From Chelonoidis abingdonii (Eukaryota > Chordata > Testudines > Testudinidae): a stretch of 64,000 nt of DNA. Made by a program: the position numbers and the translations under genes. The notes beneath the pieces were generated by a model, which saw only the letters and a list, made by a program, of their open reading frames with translations, made no database searches and was not told the DNA's origin. This document shows positions 22,777 to 33,050 of this stretch, one piece after another. The number at the start of each line of letters is the position of its first letter. Positions within the stretch are counted from its first letter, which is position 1. The DNA lies in NCBI RefSeq assembly GCF_003597395.2, contig NC_133771.1:139786589-139850588 (forward strand), written 5' to 3'.

Positions 22777-23117
22777 TCAAGAGCATCCATTCATTAGCAC
22801 ATTAAGGAAAGCATTCTCTGAAAAGCAGGTGTCACAATAATCAATAGTAATATTTTGGGACATTTCAGAAAAGGCATAATGTTAATTTAACAAGTCACCA
22901 AAAACCTCACACCATTATTGATATAATTTGCAAAAAGTATTATCAGTGTGAAAAAGATTTCAGAATTATACAAAAAGAAAATATTAGTAATAGGTATTGT
23001 ATCCAGAGATCCCAATCTGAACTGGGGTTCCATGGTGTTAGGTGGATTCCTTTACTGACCTGCACAGGTCTGTGAATTACTTACTGTCAAGGAATTTGCT
23101 GAAATCATACTCTAGAC

Positions 23118-23606
23118 TAGTGGTGCGCAAACTGTGGGGCGTGGAGGAATGTTCAGGAGGAAAGGGGAGCAAGCAGCGATGCCAGATGGCTCATGCCAGG
23201 GCCTCCCAGACGGTGCGGGGAGGGAGCGCCACCTCCACCCACTGACACCTCAGTGGGCCACCCAGCCCAAAGGCAGTGCTAGCCCCTTGTAGGCCCTAAG
23301 CAGATATATTTTCTGAAGTTGAAGCCCCACCAGCTGGGACTAAAGCTGATGCACTGCTATGCGGACTGAGGTGAAGAGATCACATAAAATCATGGAATCC
23401 GTTACCTCCGTAACTGACTGGAGCCTTAATAATAATAAAAAGCATAGAGGGGACCCCTTGAGCTGTTCAGGAACTTAAGCAATTGCTTATTCTGCTTATG
23501 CCTAACACCGGCACTAGCCTTGGCCATGCAGTAATGAATGTGGGGCTCCAGACGGATTCCGTAAATAGTAAAGAGGGGTGCGACTGGAAAAGTTTGTGCA
23601 CCACTG
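23118..23606. mobile_element. hAT-like MITE
   Basis: Inverted ends 'tagtggtgcgcaaactg' and 'aagtttgtgcaccactg'. The flanks ctctagac and ttctaaag share 5 of 8 bases. Non-coding interior. Confidence 0.7.
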
Positions 23607-23614
23607 TTCTAAAG

Positions 23615-24396
23615 TTAAGAAGGAAACTAAAACTAAACTATAATGAAAATGTTCTGTATTTCAACATCCTTTCTGCAAAACGCAAAGGAGTTCTGCCATA
23701 CTGAATCAAGTGGCATAAATTAGCTCAGAGGGGACCCACCGTTTTTGAATAAAAAATGGAGTCTGCCATAAAAGAAAAAAATGATTAATTGCTGTTACCA
23801 GAGCCCCTCCTTTCCTCACAAGCATTTAAGAGCACATATTTCCTTCATGAGCCAGCACTCTTATTTTCTATTTTTTATTTATTCTCTTCTCTTCTGCTAA
23901 TCAGTATTAGAACACTTTCTTAATCAGATGAAATGGGTAATTCTGCCGTAGACTCCTATGATACTGGTAAACAAATCTTATTGACGAAACAGGCTACTGA
24001 AAAATTCTCTTCTTTCCCTTCCTTCCCAATATCCATGGGCCTATAAAATCTTCTCTGAGGCATGGCTATCTCTTCTAAACAAAGCAGCAATCTCAAACTG
24101 TCCCACAAACTCCCACAGGAGAGCAGTCCTTGCCTGCTACACCACATAGTTAGTTGTAGCTATATAGTTTGAGATGATAATTATAAGGGTGGATTTATAT
24201 TTCCTGTAAGTAATAAGTATAGAACTTAAAGGATAACTGTCATCAACATGGTTCATTTTCATATCTTTCAAAACCGAAAGTAAGGCTGCTGCAATAATTG
24301 ATCGGCTAAAAGCAGTTTCTTTGCTACGCGCCTTATTTCCTCACACACTTTAGATGATGCACATATTTAATTAGTAGCTTCTATGTTTCTACTCAC
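23615..24396. other. ARID4B intron, unassigned
   Basis: Nothing recognised. The ORF at 23956-24147 minus has no family features. An AT-dinucleotide tract lies just beyond the next exon at about 24504-24540. Confidence 0.4.
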
Positions 24397-24476
24397 AATT
24401 TACCATCCTTGAAAGAACGAACTAGAACATTGTCCTTTTTCACTGCAATATCATCACTACAATCTGGACAAACCAC
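24397..24476 (-). CDS. ARID4B: ARID4B exon, central RBB1NT (80 nt)
   Basis: Between a 'cctatag'-type acceptor (read as atag on the minus strand) and a gtgagtag donor lie 26 codons plus two bases. They encode VVCPDCSDDIAVKKDNVLVR and SFKDGKF. This is the middle of the RBB1NT domain. Phase 0 in and phase 2 out fit both neighbouring exons. DIRS copy 2 begins only about 250 bp upstream of its acceptor in transcription terms. Confidence 0.95.
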
Positions 24477-24730
24477 CTATAAAAAGATAAGAAAGAAGTA
24501 AACATTAATATATATATATATTATATATACATATATTTTTTTATAACACTTTTAGGAAGTATTTAGAGCCTAACCAAGCAAGGTGCTTACCACCCTTAAT
24601 TCCAATTAACTTCAGTGAAAATTGAGGGTGCTAAGCAATTCTCAGGATTTCACCTTTAGGGGCCAATCTTGCAAAAGTTCAGGAGAGGAAATCTGCTCCT
24701 CTATACAAGTGTTAGGAGCCCTTAGTGAGG

Positions 24731-25080
24731 AAAAAACAGTTACTCACCTTCACGTAACTGTTGCTCTTCAAGATGTGTTGTTCACATCCATTCAATCAGG
24801 TGTGTGCATGCTACATGCACAGTCGTCGGAAACTTTTCCCTTAGCAGCTCCTGTTGGGTTGGCTAGGGAGCTCCCTGGAGTGCACAGCACTCAATATATG
24901 ACCCTGTCGACCCAACCCCTCTTCAGTTCCTTCTTACTGGCTACTTCGACAGAGGGGAAGGAGGGTGGCTATTGGAATGGACATGAACAACACATCTCGA
25001 AGAACAACAGTTACAGGAAGGTGACTAACCATTTTTTCATCTTCGAGTGCTTGTCCACATCGATTCCAGTCAGGTGACTC
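24731..25080. repeat. DIRS copy 2: 3' ITR plus internal complementary region
   Basis: 'gttactcaccttcacgtaac' at the outer end returns inverted as 'gttacaggaaggtgactaac' near 25010, and 'cttcaagatgtgttgttcac' as 'gaacaacacatctcgaag'. After this, 'cttcgagtgcttgtccac' and 'gattccagtcaggtg' complement the beginning of the 5' repeat. The two parts side by side define the ICR. An upstream TATA-like 'caatatatgacc' lies at about 24893. Confidence 0.85.
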
Positions 25081-26527
25081 CCAAGCTCTCCCCTGGAGGT
25101 GGGGTCGGAGTTAAGGAAGCACAGATTGGAGAACTGCCCTGCCACAAGCTGCATCCTCTCTGGCATGCTGCGTGATGGCATAGTGAGTAGTAAACATGTG
25201 CACGGATGACCAGGTCGCCGCTCTGGAGATCTCCTGGATGGGCACCTGGGCCAGGAAAGCAGTGGATGAGGCTTGAGCCCTCGTCGAGTGAGCTGTAATA
25301 GGCGAAGCTGGAACCTTGACGAGGGTGTGGCAAGTACGGATGCAGTCCGTGATCCATGATGAAACGCGCTGTGAGAAGACTGGAAGTCCTTTCATCCAGT
25401 CTGCCACCACTATGAATAGTTGGTTCAATTTCCTGAAAGGTTTTGTACACTCAATGTAGAACGCTAGCACTCTCCGGAAGTCTAGCAAATGAAGACTCTG
25501 CTCCCGCACATTGATATGCAGCTTGGGACAGACAACCTATAGACAAATGTCCTGTCCAATGTGGAACTGAGATACCACCTTTGACAGGAAGGCTGGGTGA
25601 GACCTGAGCTGTACCTTGTCCTTATGGAAGACTGGGGGAGGGCAGGAGGGATTTGGAGGTTAGTGCTTTTAACTCAGACACCCTCCTGGCTGAAGTGATG
25701 GCAACCAGGAACGCTACCTTCCACGAGAGATACAGAAGGAAGCATGTAGCCAGTGGTTCAAACGGGACTCCCATTAGTCTGGAAAGGACCAGACTGAGAT
25801 CCCAAGAGGGTACAGGTGGTCCAAAATGTGGGTAAAGCCTTTCCAAAACGTTTAGGAAATGGCCTACCATGGACTTGGTGAACACACAGCGTCCTGACTC
25901 TCCAGGATGAAATTCTGAGATGGCCGCAAGGTGTACCCTGATAGATGATCCTGCCAATCCTTGCTGTTTCAGATGTAGTAGGTATTCTAGGATGAGTGGT
26001 ATAGATGTCTGACGTGGAGATGTGAGACACTGCTCACACCAGCACGAGAACTTTTTCCACTTGGCTAGATAAGTGGCCCTGGTGGAAGGTTTCCTGCTAG
26101 CAAGCAACACCTCCTTCACCAAATCCAACCATTGGAGCTCTGTTGGGCTTGACAGTGAAGCGACCAAGCCATGAGATGAAGAGACTGGAGGTCTGGGTGA
26201 AGGAGGCGAACATGGTCCTGTGTGATCAGACCTGGGTAAAGTGGCAGTGCTATCAGGGTGTCCACCAACATCTCCAGAAACATGGAGTTCCAATGTTGTC
26301 ATGGCCACACTGGGGCCAGCATGATCATGTCTGCTCTGTTTCTGCGGATCTTGAGCAGCACCGTGTGGATGAGTGGGACCGGAAGGAAAGCATACATGAG
26401 GTGGTTCCCCCAAGGTAGCAGGAATATGTCCGAGATGGAGCCCAGACTGTGTTTCTGGAAGGAGCAAAACGTTGGACACTTCCTGTTGCTCCTGGTGGCA
26501 AATAGGTCTACCCGGGGAAAGCCCCAC
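25081..26527 (-). pseudogene. DIRS copy 2 tyrosine recombinase, frameshifted but with catalytic residues
   Basis: This recombinase would integrate the circular DIRS cDNA. The N-terminal segment has LASRKPSTRATYLAKWKKFS, and the catalytic segment has VAITSARRVSELKAL (box I Arg), PITAHSTRAQASS (box II H-x-x-R) and WSSVHMFTTHYAI (nucleophile Tyr). All core catalytic residues can be seen. The reading is broken near 25550-25640, between the box I and box II segments, by a frameshift or stop, so one continuous protein is not made. Confidence 0.88.
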
Positions 26528-26657
26528 CTTTGGAAGATGAAATGTAAGCTATCCGGATGGACTGATCACTCGTGGTTGAGAAATGACCTGCTGAGATGGC
26601 CCATAATCTCGTTTTGCAGGTCTGGGAGATAGGACACCTCCAGGTGAATAGAGTGGG

Positions 26658-27152
26658 CTATACAGAAATCCCAAAGCTGATGAGCTTCCTGACAGAGAGG
26701 GGAGGAGCGGGCTCCGCCCTATTTATGTAAAACATGGCGGTGCTATTGTTGGTCAACACCACCATGCACTGACCTTGAACTCCATACCTGAAGGTCTGGC
26801 AGGCTAGTCTGAGCTCCTTTATATTGATGTAGAGTGGGATCTCAGACTGCGACCACCTGCCCTGCGTCTTTAGATCTCCTAGGTGGGCCCCCCAACCCAG
26901 GCCTGATGCATCCATTACCAAGGTCACGGACAGCTGAGGAGCGCTGAATGGGTTTCCCTTGCATACCACGTGAAGGTCCAGCCACCAGCGTAGGGTGTCT
27001 AGGACTCGTCCCAGCACTGTTACTATCGAGTCCAAATAGCGTTGGCCTGGATAATAAACTGAGGCAAGCCAAGCTGGAGTGGCCTGAGTCTCAGTCTGGC
27101 ATGTCTGACCACGTAGATGCATGCTGCCACGTGTCCAAGGAGACTCAGGCAT
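26658..27152 (-). pseudogene. DIRS copy 2 RNase H
   Basis: The segment shows LVMDASGLGWGAHLGDLKTQ (catalytic Asp), YINIKELRLACQTF (Glu) and VVLTNNSTAMFYINRAE, where the second catalytic Asp of the usual TDN motif is Asn. It follows the reverse transcriptase and precedes the recombinase, the DIRS order. The Asp to Asn change suggests loss of activity. Confidence 0.82.
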
Positions 27153-27263
27153 ACTTTTGCAGTCGTGGTGGGGTATCGCTGGAGAGTCTGAATGACTTCT
27201 GTTAGTGCTTGGAATCTGGACCCTGTCAGTATCGCTCTCACTTGAACCAAGTCTAGTACCGCT

Positions 27264-27851
27264 TCAATGAATTCTATTCTTCATGTCGGTGACAATGTTG
27301 ACATTTCCAAGTTGACGGGGAGACCCAGTCTCTGGAAGGTATTTGTGACTAACCGGACTTGGGATTCCACTTGCTCCCTGGAACACCCCCGTAGCAGCCA
27401 GTTGTTGAGGTAGGCATACACTTGTACCTGCTTCTTGCGGATAAAGGTCATGACTACCAATATGCATTTGGTGAACACCTGAGGGGCCATCAGTAAACCG
27501 AATGGGAGCACCGTGAACTGGTTGTGCTTGTGATTGACCACAAACCTCAGGAAATGTCTGTGAGTCAGATGAATGGCTATGTGAAAGTATGCATCTTTCA
27601 TGTCGAGGGCAGCACACCAGTTCCCCGGATCCAGGGAGGGAATGACTGAGCTCAGGGAGACCATGTGGAAGTTCAACTTTAACATAAACTGGTTGCGTCC
27701 TCACAGGTCTAAGATGGGTCTGAGACCCCCCTTTGCTTTGGGAATTAGGAAGTAACGGGAGTAGAACCCCTTGCCCCATAGCTCCTGAGAAACTTCCTCC
27801 GCTTCCCCTAAGGCGAGGAGCGATGCAATTCCTGGACAAGGAGTTGATCAT
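27264..27851 (-). pseudogene. DIRS copy 2 reverse transcriptase, active-site Asp residues lost
   Basis: Conserved blocks are visible: CAALDMKDAYFHIAIH (motif A), FTVLPFGLLMAPQVFTK (motif B) and VYAYLNNWLLRG at the YxDD position. Both active-site aspartates read Asn, so polymerisation is expected to be lost. The part upstream of motif A (27686-27851) lies in another frame. The type agrees with Ty3/gypsy-related DIRS reverse transcriptases. Confidence 0.88.
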
Positions 27852-28044
27852 GAGAAGGGTCCCTAAAGAGAGATGGGGAAGGGGGGTGGGAGGAGCAGAA
27901 TTAGAGAAAATATCCCTCTACACTGTGAAGGACCTAATGGTCTGATGTTATAAGGGACCATGCACGGCAGAAGTGGGATAGAAGATTCAGAAAGCAGGGG
28001 AAGGATCTGGTATGCAGTCTGGCACGCCGTTCTCAGGCATCCCA

Positions 28045-28557
28045 TCAAAACCCTTGTTTGGATCCTGACTGTGACTCAGTCGCACCCTGGGTCTGGCATG
28101 ACGACTGGTTAGGAAGCCTACGCGTACTGTCCCTGCCCCTATGGCAGTAAGGGTCCTGCCTTGGGTGGGATTGATATTGCCTCTGCTGTTGCTGGGGCTG
28201 AGGCTTGAAAGGTTTTCTCTGATTAGCAGGAGTATGCATTCCCAGAGATTTCATTGTTGCCCTTGAATCTTTGAGGCAATGGAGCCTCGGGTCTGTCTGG
28301 TCTGAAAACAGCCCTGCACCCTCAAACGGAAGGTCTTGCAGAGTCTCTTGGACCTCTGGGAGAAGACCTGAAGCCTGGAGCCAGGAGGTTTTCCTCATGA
28401 CCATCCCTGAGGAGATGGTTCGTGCCCTCAAGTCAGCCACATCAAGGGAGGCTGAAGGGATGTCCTGGACACTGCCTTCCCCTCCTCGACCAGAGCTGAG
28501 AACTCCATTCTTGACTCTACAGGGAGCATCGCTTTGTACTTCAACATAGCGTCCCAA
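28045..28557 (-). pseudogene. DIRS copy 2 gag-like ORF, C-terminal part
   Basis: The ORF shares the motif LQDLPFEGAGLFSDQTDPRL and KDSRATMKSLG with the gag-like proteins of copies 3 (MQDLPFDGKDLFTEQTDVKL) and 4 (IQDLPFEGMGRFSELTDPRF). A Gln/Pro-rich, basic tail (KPFKPQPQQQQRQYQSHPRQ) follows and probably binds nucleic acid. The N-terminal gag half is missing. Confidence 0.75.
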
Positions 28558-28649
28558 GAGTTAAAGAAGGTGCCACTACAAGGGGCTACCTAGCCGACCT
28601 GATGGGAGCTACTAATGGAAATGTTTCTGACGACCATGCACATAGCACA

Positions 28650-29040
28650 CCCACAATTGATTGGAATTGACATGAACAAGCACTCGAAGAAGAAAAGACG
28701 GTTACTCACCTTTGTAACTGTTGTTCTTCAAGATGTGTTGCTCATATCCATTCCAATTAAGTGTGCGCGCACCACGTGCACGCTCGTCGGAAGATTTTTA
28801 TCCTAGCAACACTTGGTGGGTTGGCTGGGCGCCCCCCGCTATGGCGCTCGATATATACCCCTGCCGACCCAATGGCCCTTCAGTTCCTTCTTGCCGGCTA
28901 CTCCGACAGAGGGGAAGGAGGGTGGGTTTGGAATGGATATGAGCAACACACCTCGAAGAACAACAGTTACAAAGGTGAGTAACCATCTTTTCTTCTTCTA
29001 GTGCTTGCTCATATCGATTCCAATTAGGTGATTCCTAAGC
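28650..29040. repeat. DIRS copy 2/5 junction and copy 5 ICR, inverted pair
   Basis: The minus strand of 28650-28757 and the plus strand of 28927-29033 are nearly the same sequence over about 105 bases (shared: 'ggaatggatatgagcaacac', 'gaagaacaacagttacaaag', 'gtgagtaacc', 'cttttcttctt'). The first is the direct junction of two element ends. The second is the internal complementary region. Confidence 0.85.
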
Positions 29041-29510
29041 ATCACCTAGGCGGTGGGGTCGGAGTGAGATGTTGCAGAATGCAAAACTGCTGAGCCAAAG
29101 GCTGCATCATCTCTGGACTGTTGAACCAGAATGTAATGAGAGGCAAAGGTGTGGACCGAGGACCAGGTAGCTGCGCGACATATCTCCTGGATGGATACAT
29201 GAGCCAGGAAGGCAGCAGCTGAAGTGTGAGCTCTGGTAGAATGAGAATTAATGAAAAAACTGCGAGTAGCTAGGGAGGTGGAGATCAGCTAAGCCGCGCT
29301 CCACTGTTCCAACGACCGACACGGGCGGTAAGAAGGAACTAAGGGCCGTTGGGTCGGCAGGGGTATATATCCAGCGCCATAGCGGCGCCACTCCAGGGGG
29401 CACCCAGCTGACCCACTGAGTGATGCTACGGTAAAAATCTTCCGACGAGCGTGCACGCAGCGTGCGCACACCTAACTGGAATCGATATGAGCTGGCACTC
29501 GAAGAAAAAT
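28698..29510 (-). mobile_element. DIRS retrotransposon copy 5, internally deleted, tandem to copy 2
   Basis: It has a complete 3' repeat plus ICR (28698-29040), the last roughly 70 codons of the recombinase (HSTRAHTSAAAFLAHVSIQE and SSVHTFASHY, with box II and Tyr intact), a deletion junction near 29250, and a 5' terminal repeat (about 29280-29510). Gag, RT and RNase H are gone. It abuts copy 2 with no spacer, in the same orientation. Confidence 0.85.
29333..29370 (-). promoter_or_regulatory. Likely DIRS 5' ITR promoter core (copy 5)
   Basis: On the minus strand 'atatatac' is followed about 25 bp later by 'tagttccttc', the initiator-like block also kept in copies 2 and 4 (cagttccttc). Transcription of DIRS elements starts in the ITR, so this is a plausible TATA/Inr pair. 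Inferred from sequence only. Confidence 0.4.
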
Positions 29511-29689
29511 CTTTATTATGCAGACTGAATTTTTTAAGAATAAACTATAAAAAATGTGCCAAGCAAAGACATTGGCACCCACAACCAATGTTTAAAAATA
29601 AACCCAGCAATAGCATAAATACAACAGAAATTAATCAACTCCCCCAAGTCCGACAGCACCACAACCAGCCTTACTCAACTTTCATATGC

Positions 29690-30670
29690 AAGGGGTGGGC
29701 CTTGCCGAATGTCATGAAGGCTGATGACTCTGGATGTTATGAACCTGAGGAGACAGGGGTTCCAAACATCTTTGGACCTAAAGCAGAGTGCCCTGCCAGC
29801 CACCCCTCATCTCTCATAGTAATGGAGCTTCAGTGCAGGCAACTCCACTGATTGCATTTGTGCCAGGGCATCACTGGGATAGAGACAATTTCTTAGATAG
29901 GTAGATCTTATGCAATGTAAGACATTATAGGTCAAATGAATATCTACAATCCATTTGGAAACCAACAGATAGCTGGTGCATTTTGTAGAGCATAGGTTTC
30001 ATGTGCTCACAAAGAGAAATGCTGTTTAATAAGCAGGACATCAAATTCTGCACCAGCTACAGTTTCTGAATAGATTAAGTTGTAGCCCCATGTAGTAATC
30101 TTATTACATTACAGTAGTCTTATCTCAAAGTGACAAAAGCATGGATGACTGTTGCAAGGCCTTCGAAACAGACCCAATCTCCTAATCATCTGCAAATTGA
30201 AAAAGGCTGTCTTGGCTGTAGCCATTACTGGATCGTCTAACAGCAGCCAGGAGCTAACCAAACCTGAAAATTGCACACCTGGTCAATCAAAGGCAGTGCA
30301 CATCCTCAGAGAAGAAACAGCACCCACACACTATTGCCTCAGGTGACTTACTTCAACCAACACCACTTCAGTCTTTTCTGGATCAAATCTCAGCCAACTA
30401 GCCATCCTCTATGCTCTAATCTCCAGACAATAAGTAATGCAAACCAACAGCTCCAGGTGGGTCACTGGAGATGAAGTTATAAAGCTGCAGGGAATCAGCA
30501 GACTGAAAACAATGCAACCCACGCTACCTCACTAACTTTTCCAAAGGTTTCATGTACACATTAAACAAGAGGGATGACAAGATGGAGCCCTACAAAACAC
30601 CCTCTCTAACAACATTCAGGTAGGTTAGATCAAGACTATAAAAGAGCGGTCTCTAGTATACTCCTCATCA
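29690..30670. mobile_element. Old LINE-like repeat, unassigned
   Basis: The stretch reads like a degraded interspersed repeat ('gtgctcacaaagagaaatgc', 'cagtcttttctggatcaaat') but I cannot name the family. It has no intact ORF. Confidence 0.3.
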
Positions 30671-30708
30671 AAATTAGGTTTTTAAATTAAAGGCAACACG
30701 ACCTAATG

Positions 30709-30929
30709 CAGGGGTGGTCAGTTATTTTTTGGCAAGGTCCAAATTTCTTGGTCAACATACGGTCAAGGTCCAAATGTCAGAGATAATAATAAAAAATAAC
30801 AATGACAGTAAGCAAATAAAAAAGACTTCGGGGTCCATTCAAAAGTGCCTGGCAGTCCAGATTTGGCGCATGGTCCAGATTTGGCTTGTGGTCTAGATAT
30901 GGCCTGTGGTCCAGTTTTGACTACCCTTG
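30709..30929. mobile_element. hAT-like MITE
   Basis: Inverted ends 'caggggtggtca' and 'tgactacccttg'. The flanks acctaatg (30701-30708) and gtctagtg (30930-30937) agree at 5 of 8. Internal short repeats of 'ggtccagatttggc' are present. Confidence 0.7.
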
Positions 30930-30936
30930 GTCTAGT

Positions 30937-31090
30937 GTACTTAAACATAGGACTGTGAGACAGAGTCCTCACTTCTAATCTTGGCTCTCTTACTGACTCA
31001 CTGTGTAGGTTCAAACAAGTCCATGAACCTCTCCCTATCACACAGGAATATTTTGAGAATTAAGGTTTGCGCAGTATCTTGACTAAGCAT
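30937..31090 (+). mobile_element. MIR-like SINE remnant
   Basis: 'gactgtgagacagagtcctc', 'ttggctctcttactgactca' and 'aagtccatgaacctctcc' follow the MIR core (unable-to-pair tail lost). The hAT-like element is immediately to the left. Confidence 0.5.
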
Positions 31091-32119
31091 AGCATTTCAG
31101 AAGCATCAAAAATATTCCATCTTTTTTGTGGTCCAGAGAATATGTACTCTGATACCAAACACAATATAACAGAGTAAAAAAAACCATATGCTGAGATGTG
31201 TATTATTTAGCATTTTAAGTATATGTTTCTATTATTCACACCAATATATAATCATTATTAACTATAATGTATAATAAAATTAAGCCAAAGTTTCTCTACA
31301 ACAAAATAATGTTATCTAGAAGATTAAATTTAAGGAGGCAATAAATCCTTGGCTGAACAAACTGAGAAAATAAGTTCCTGGAGGTAGGAATCTTATCTTT
31401 TTGGCACTAAATTTACACTATACACAATGTGCTGTGTATATGAAGCTGCATAACTGATTACAAAGTTAATTTGAGGATGGTTTCTGCTAAGGCACTGAAA
31501 TACATTCTCTTTCTCCTCTCATTTCTACACCACAAACTTCATGATACTTGGGAAGAATTAGTCCTCACAGTCACAATGGGGACTAACTTTATTTTTAAAC
31601 TATATTTAAAAAACGCCCTCTGGTTAATTTGAGACAGGGTATGTTTTTGTAATTTGTTTACAGATTACACATTTTTAAGTTTTAACTGTAAGATTGTGAG
31701 AATAAGTAAACTACAGCATAACAGCAACAAAAAGGCAGCAATGTGTTTATTAATCATTTGTTGAGCACCAATAGTATGCTCTGTACTGGCAGATGATTAG
31801 GTAGAAAATGATGTATGAAACAGAAGAGTTGAAATTGGAGAAGAATGAGTGGAAGGGTAAGCAGCAGAACAAGTCTTGAATCTTGTTTTTTCAAGAGAGA
31901 GTAACAACAAATTGTAAAATTATATTAAAATAGATTCATTGTTTGCATTAACACCTTACATTATGAAACACAAATCTTAAAATCTAATTTGTTTTTCATT
32001 ATTTATATTCTTCATTTGCTTTGGTATTCACTCAGTTTGGACAATGAAACAGACTTCAGTTTTACTTTTGTATTACAACATTTATGTTCTCTATACTGCA
32101 GAGAGTTGTATAAATACAA
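31091..32119. other. ARID4B intron, unassigned
   Basis: AT-rich with no recognised repeat ends or coding signal. Confidence 0.4.
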
Positions 32120-33050
32120 AAGGGACACCATTCCTTACCCATCCTGGCTAATAGCCATTAATGGACTTAACCTCCATGAATTTATCCAGTTCTCTTTTAA
32201 ATGCTGTTATAGTCCTAGCCTTCACAACCTCCTCAGGTAAGGAGTTCCACAAGTTGACTGTGCGCTGTGTGAAGAAGAACTTCCTTTTATTTGTTTCTCA
32301 AACCTGCTCCCTTTTCATTTCATTTGGTGACCCCATAGTTCTGGTATTAGTGGAATAATAAATATTTTTCCGTATTAACTTTCTCCACATCACCCAAATA
32401 ATTTTTATATATCCTACACTATCCCCCTTATTTCTCTCTTCTTTTCGAAGCTCAGAATAAACCAAGACTCTTAATCTCTCCTCATTAGGGGATCTCTCCA
32501 AAGTCGATTTTTATCTGCCCTTTCTGAACCTTTCTAGTGACAGTATATCTTATTTTTGAGATGAGTGAGACCACATCATGGGATGCAGTATTAAGATGTG
32601 GCTTGTATCATTGATTTATATAGGGTGCGCAATCAATATATTGCGTTGCTTTTGTCTTTATTCCTATCTCTTGTTGTCATATTCCTAGGACTCTTTTAAT
32701 GTTGAAGCTGCACTCTGCACACTGCAGGGACATCTTCTGAGAACTACACGAGACTCCAAATCTCTTTCCTGATTAGTTGTAGCTCAAATTTAGCCCCCGC
32801 ATTATAATCGTATGCATTAGTGGGGTTATTTTTTCCAGGTGCACTTACTTTACATTATCCACATTACTATTCATTTGCCATTTTGTTGTCCAATCACTTA
32901 GTTTTGTGAGATCTTTTTGAAGTTCTTCACAGTCTGCTTTGGTCTTAACTATCTTGAGCAGTTTAGTATCATCTGCAAACTTTTGCCAACTTTACTATGT
33001 GAGGAAATGTAAACTCCATATCTGACGGTAGGATAGAGCTTCTGTACTAT
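32120..33050 (-). mobile_element. CR1 LINE fragment
   Basis: It carries the same inverse CR1 3' blocks as 18466-19005 ('aaggagttccacaagttgac', 'gtgtgaagaagaacttcctt', 'tttcatttggtgaccc') and continues into the end of ORF2 ('tagtatcatctgcaaacttt', the DDTK/FADDT-region neighbourhood). Many stops are present. Orientation follows ARID4B. Confidence 0.8.

Larger units (their letters stand above)
24731..28697 (-). mobile_element. DIRS retrotransposon copy 2, nearly full length
   Basis: This is the most complete copy. From right to left on the minus strand it has a shortened 5' terminal repeat (about 28562-28697), the gag C-terminus (28045-28557), reverse transcriptase (27264-27851), RNase H (26658-27152), tyrosine recombinase (25081-26527), the internal complementary region and the 3' terminal repeat (24731-25080). 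There is no target-site duplication, as expected for DIRS. It lies in the 10.5-kb ARID4B intron, in the gene's orientation, and is joined directly to copy 5. Confidence 0.9.
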
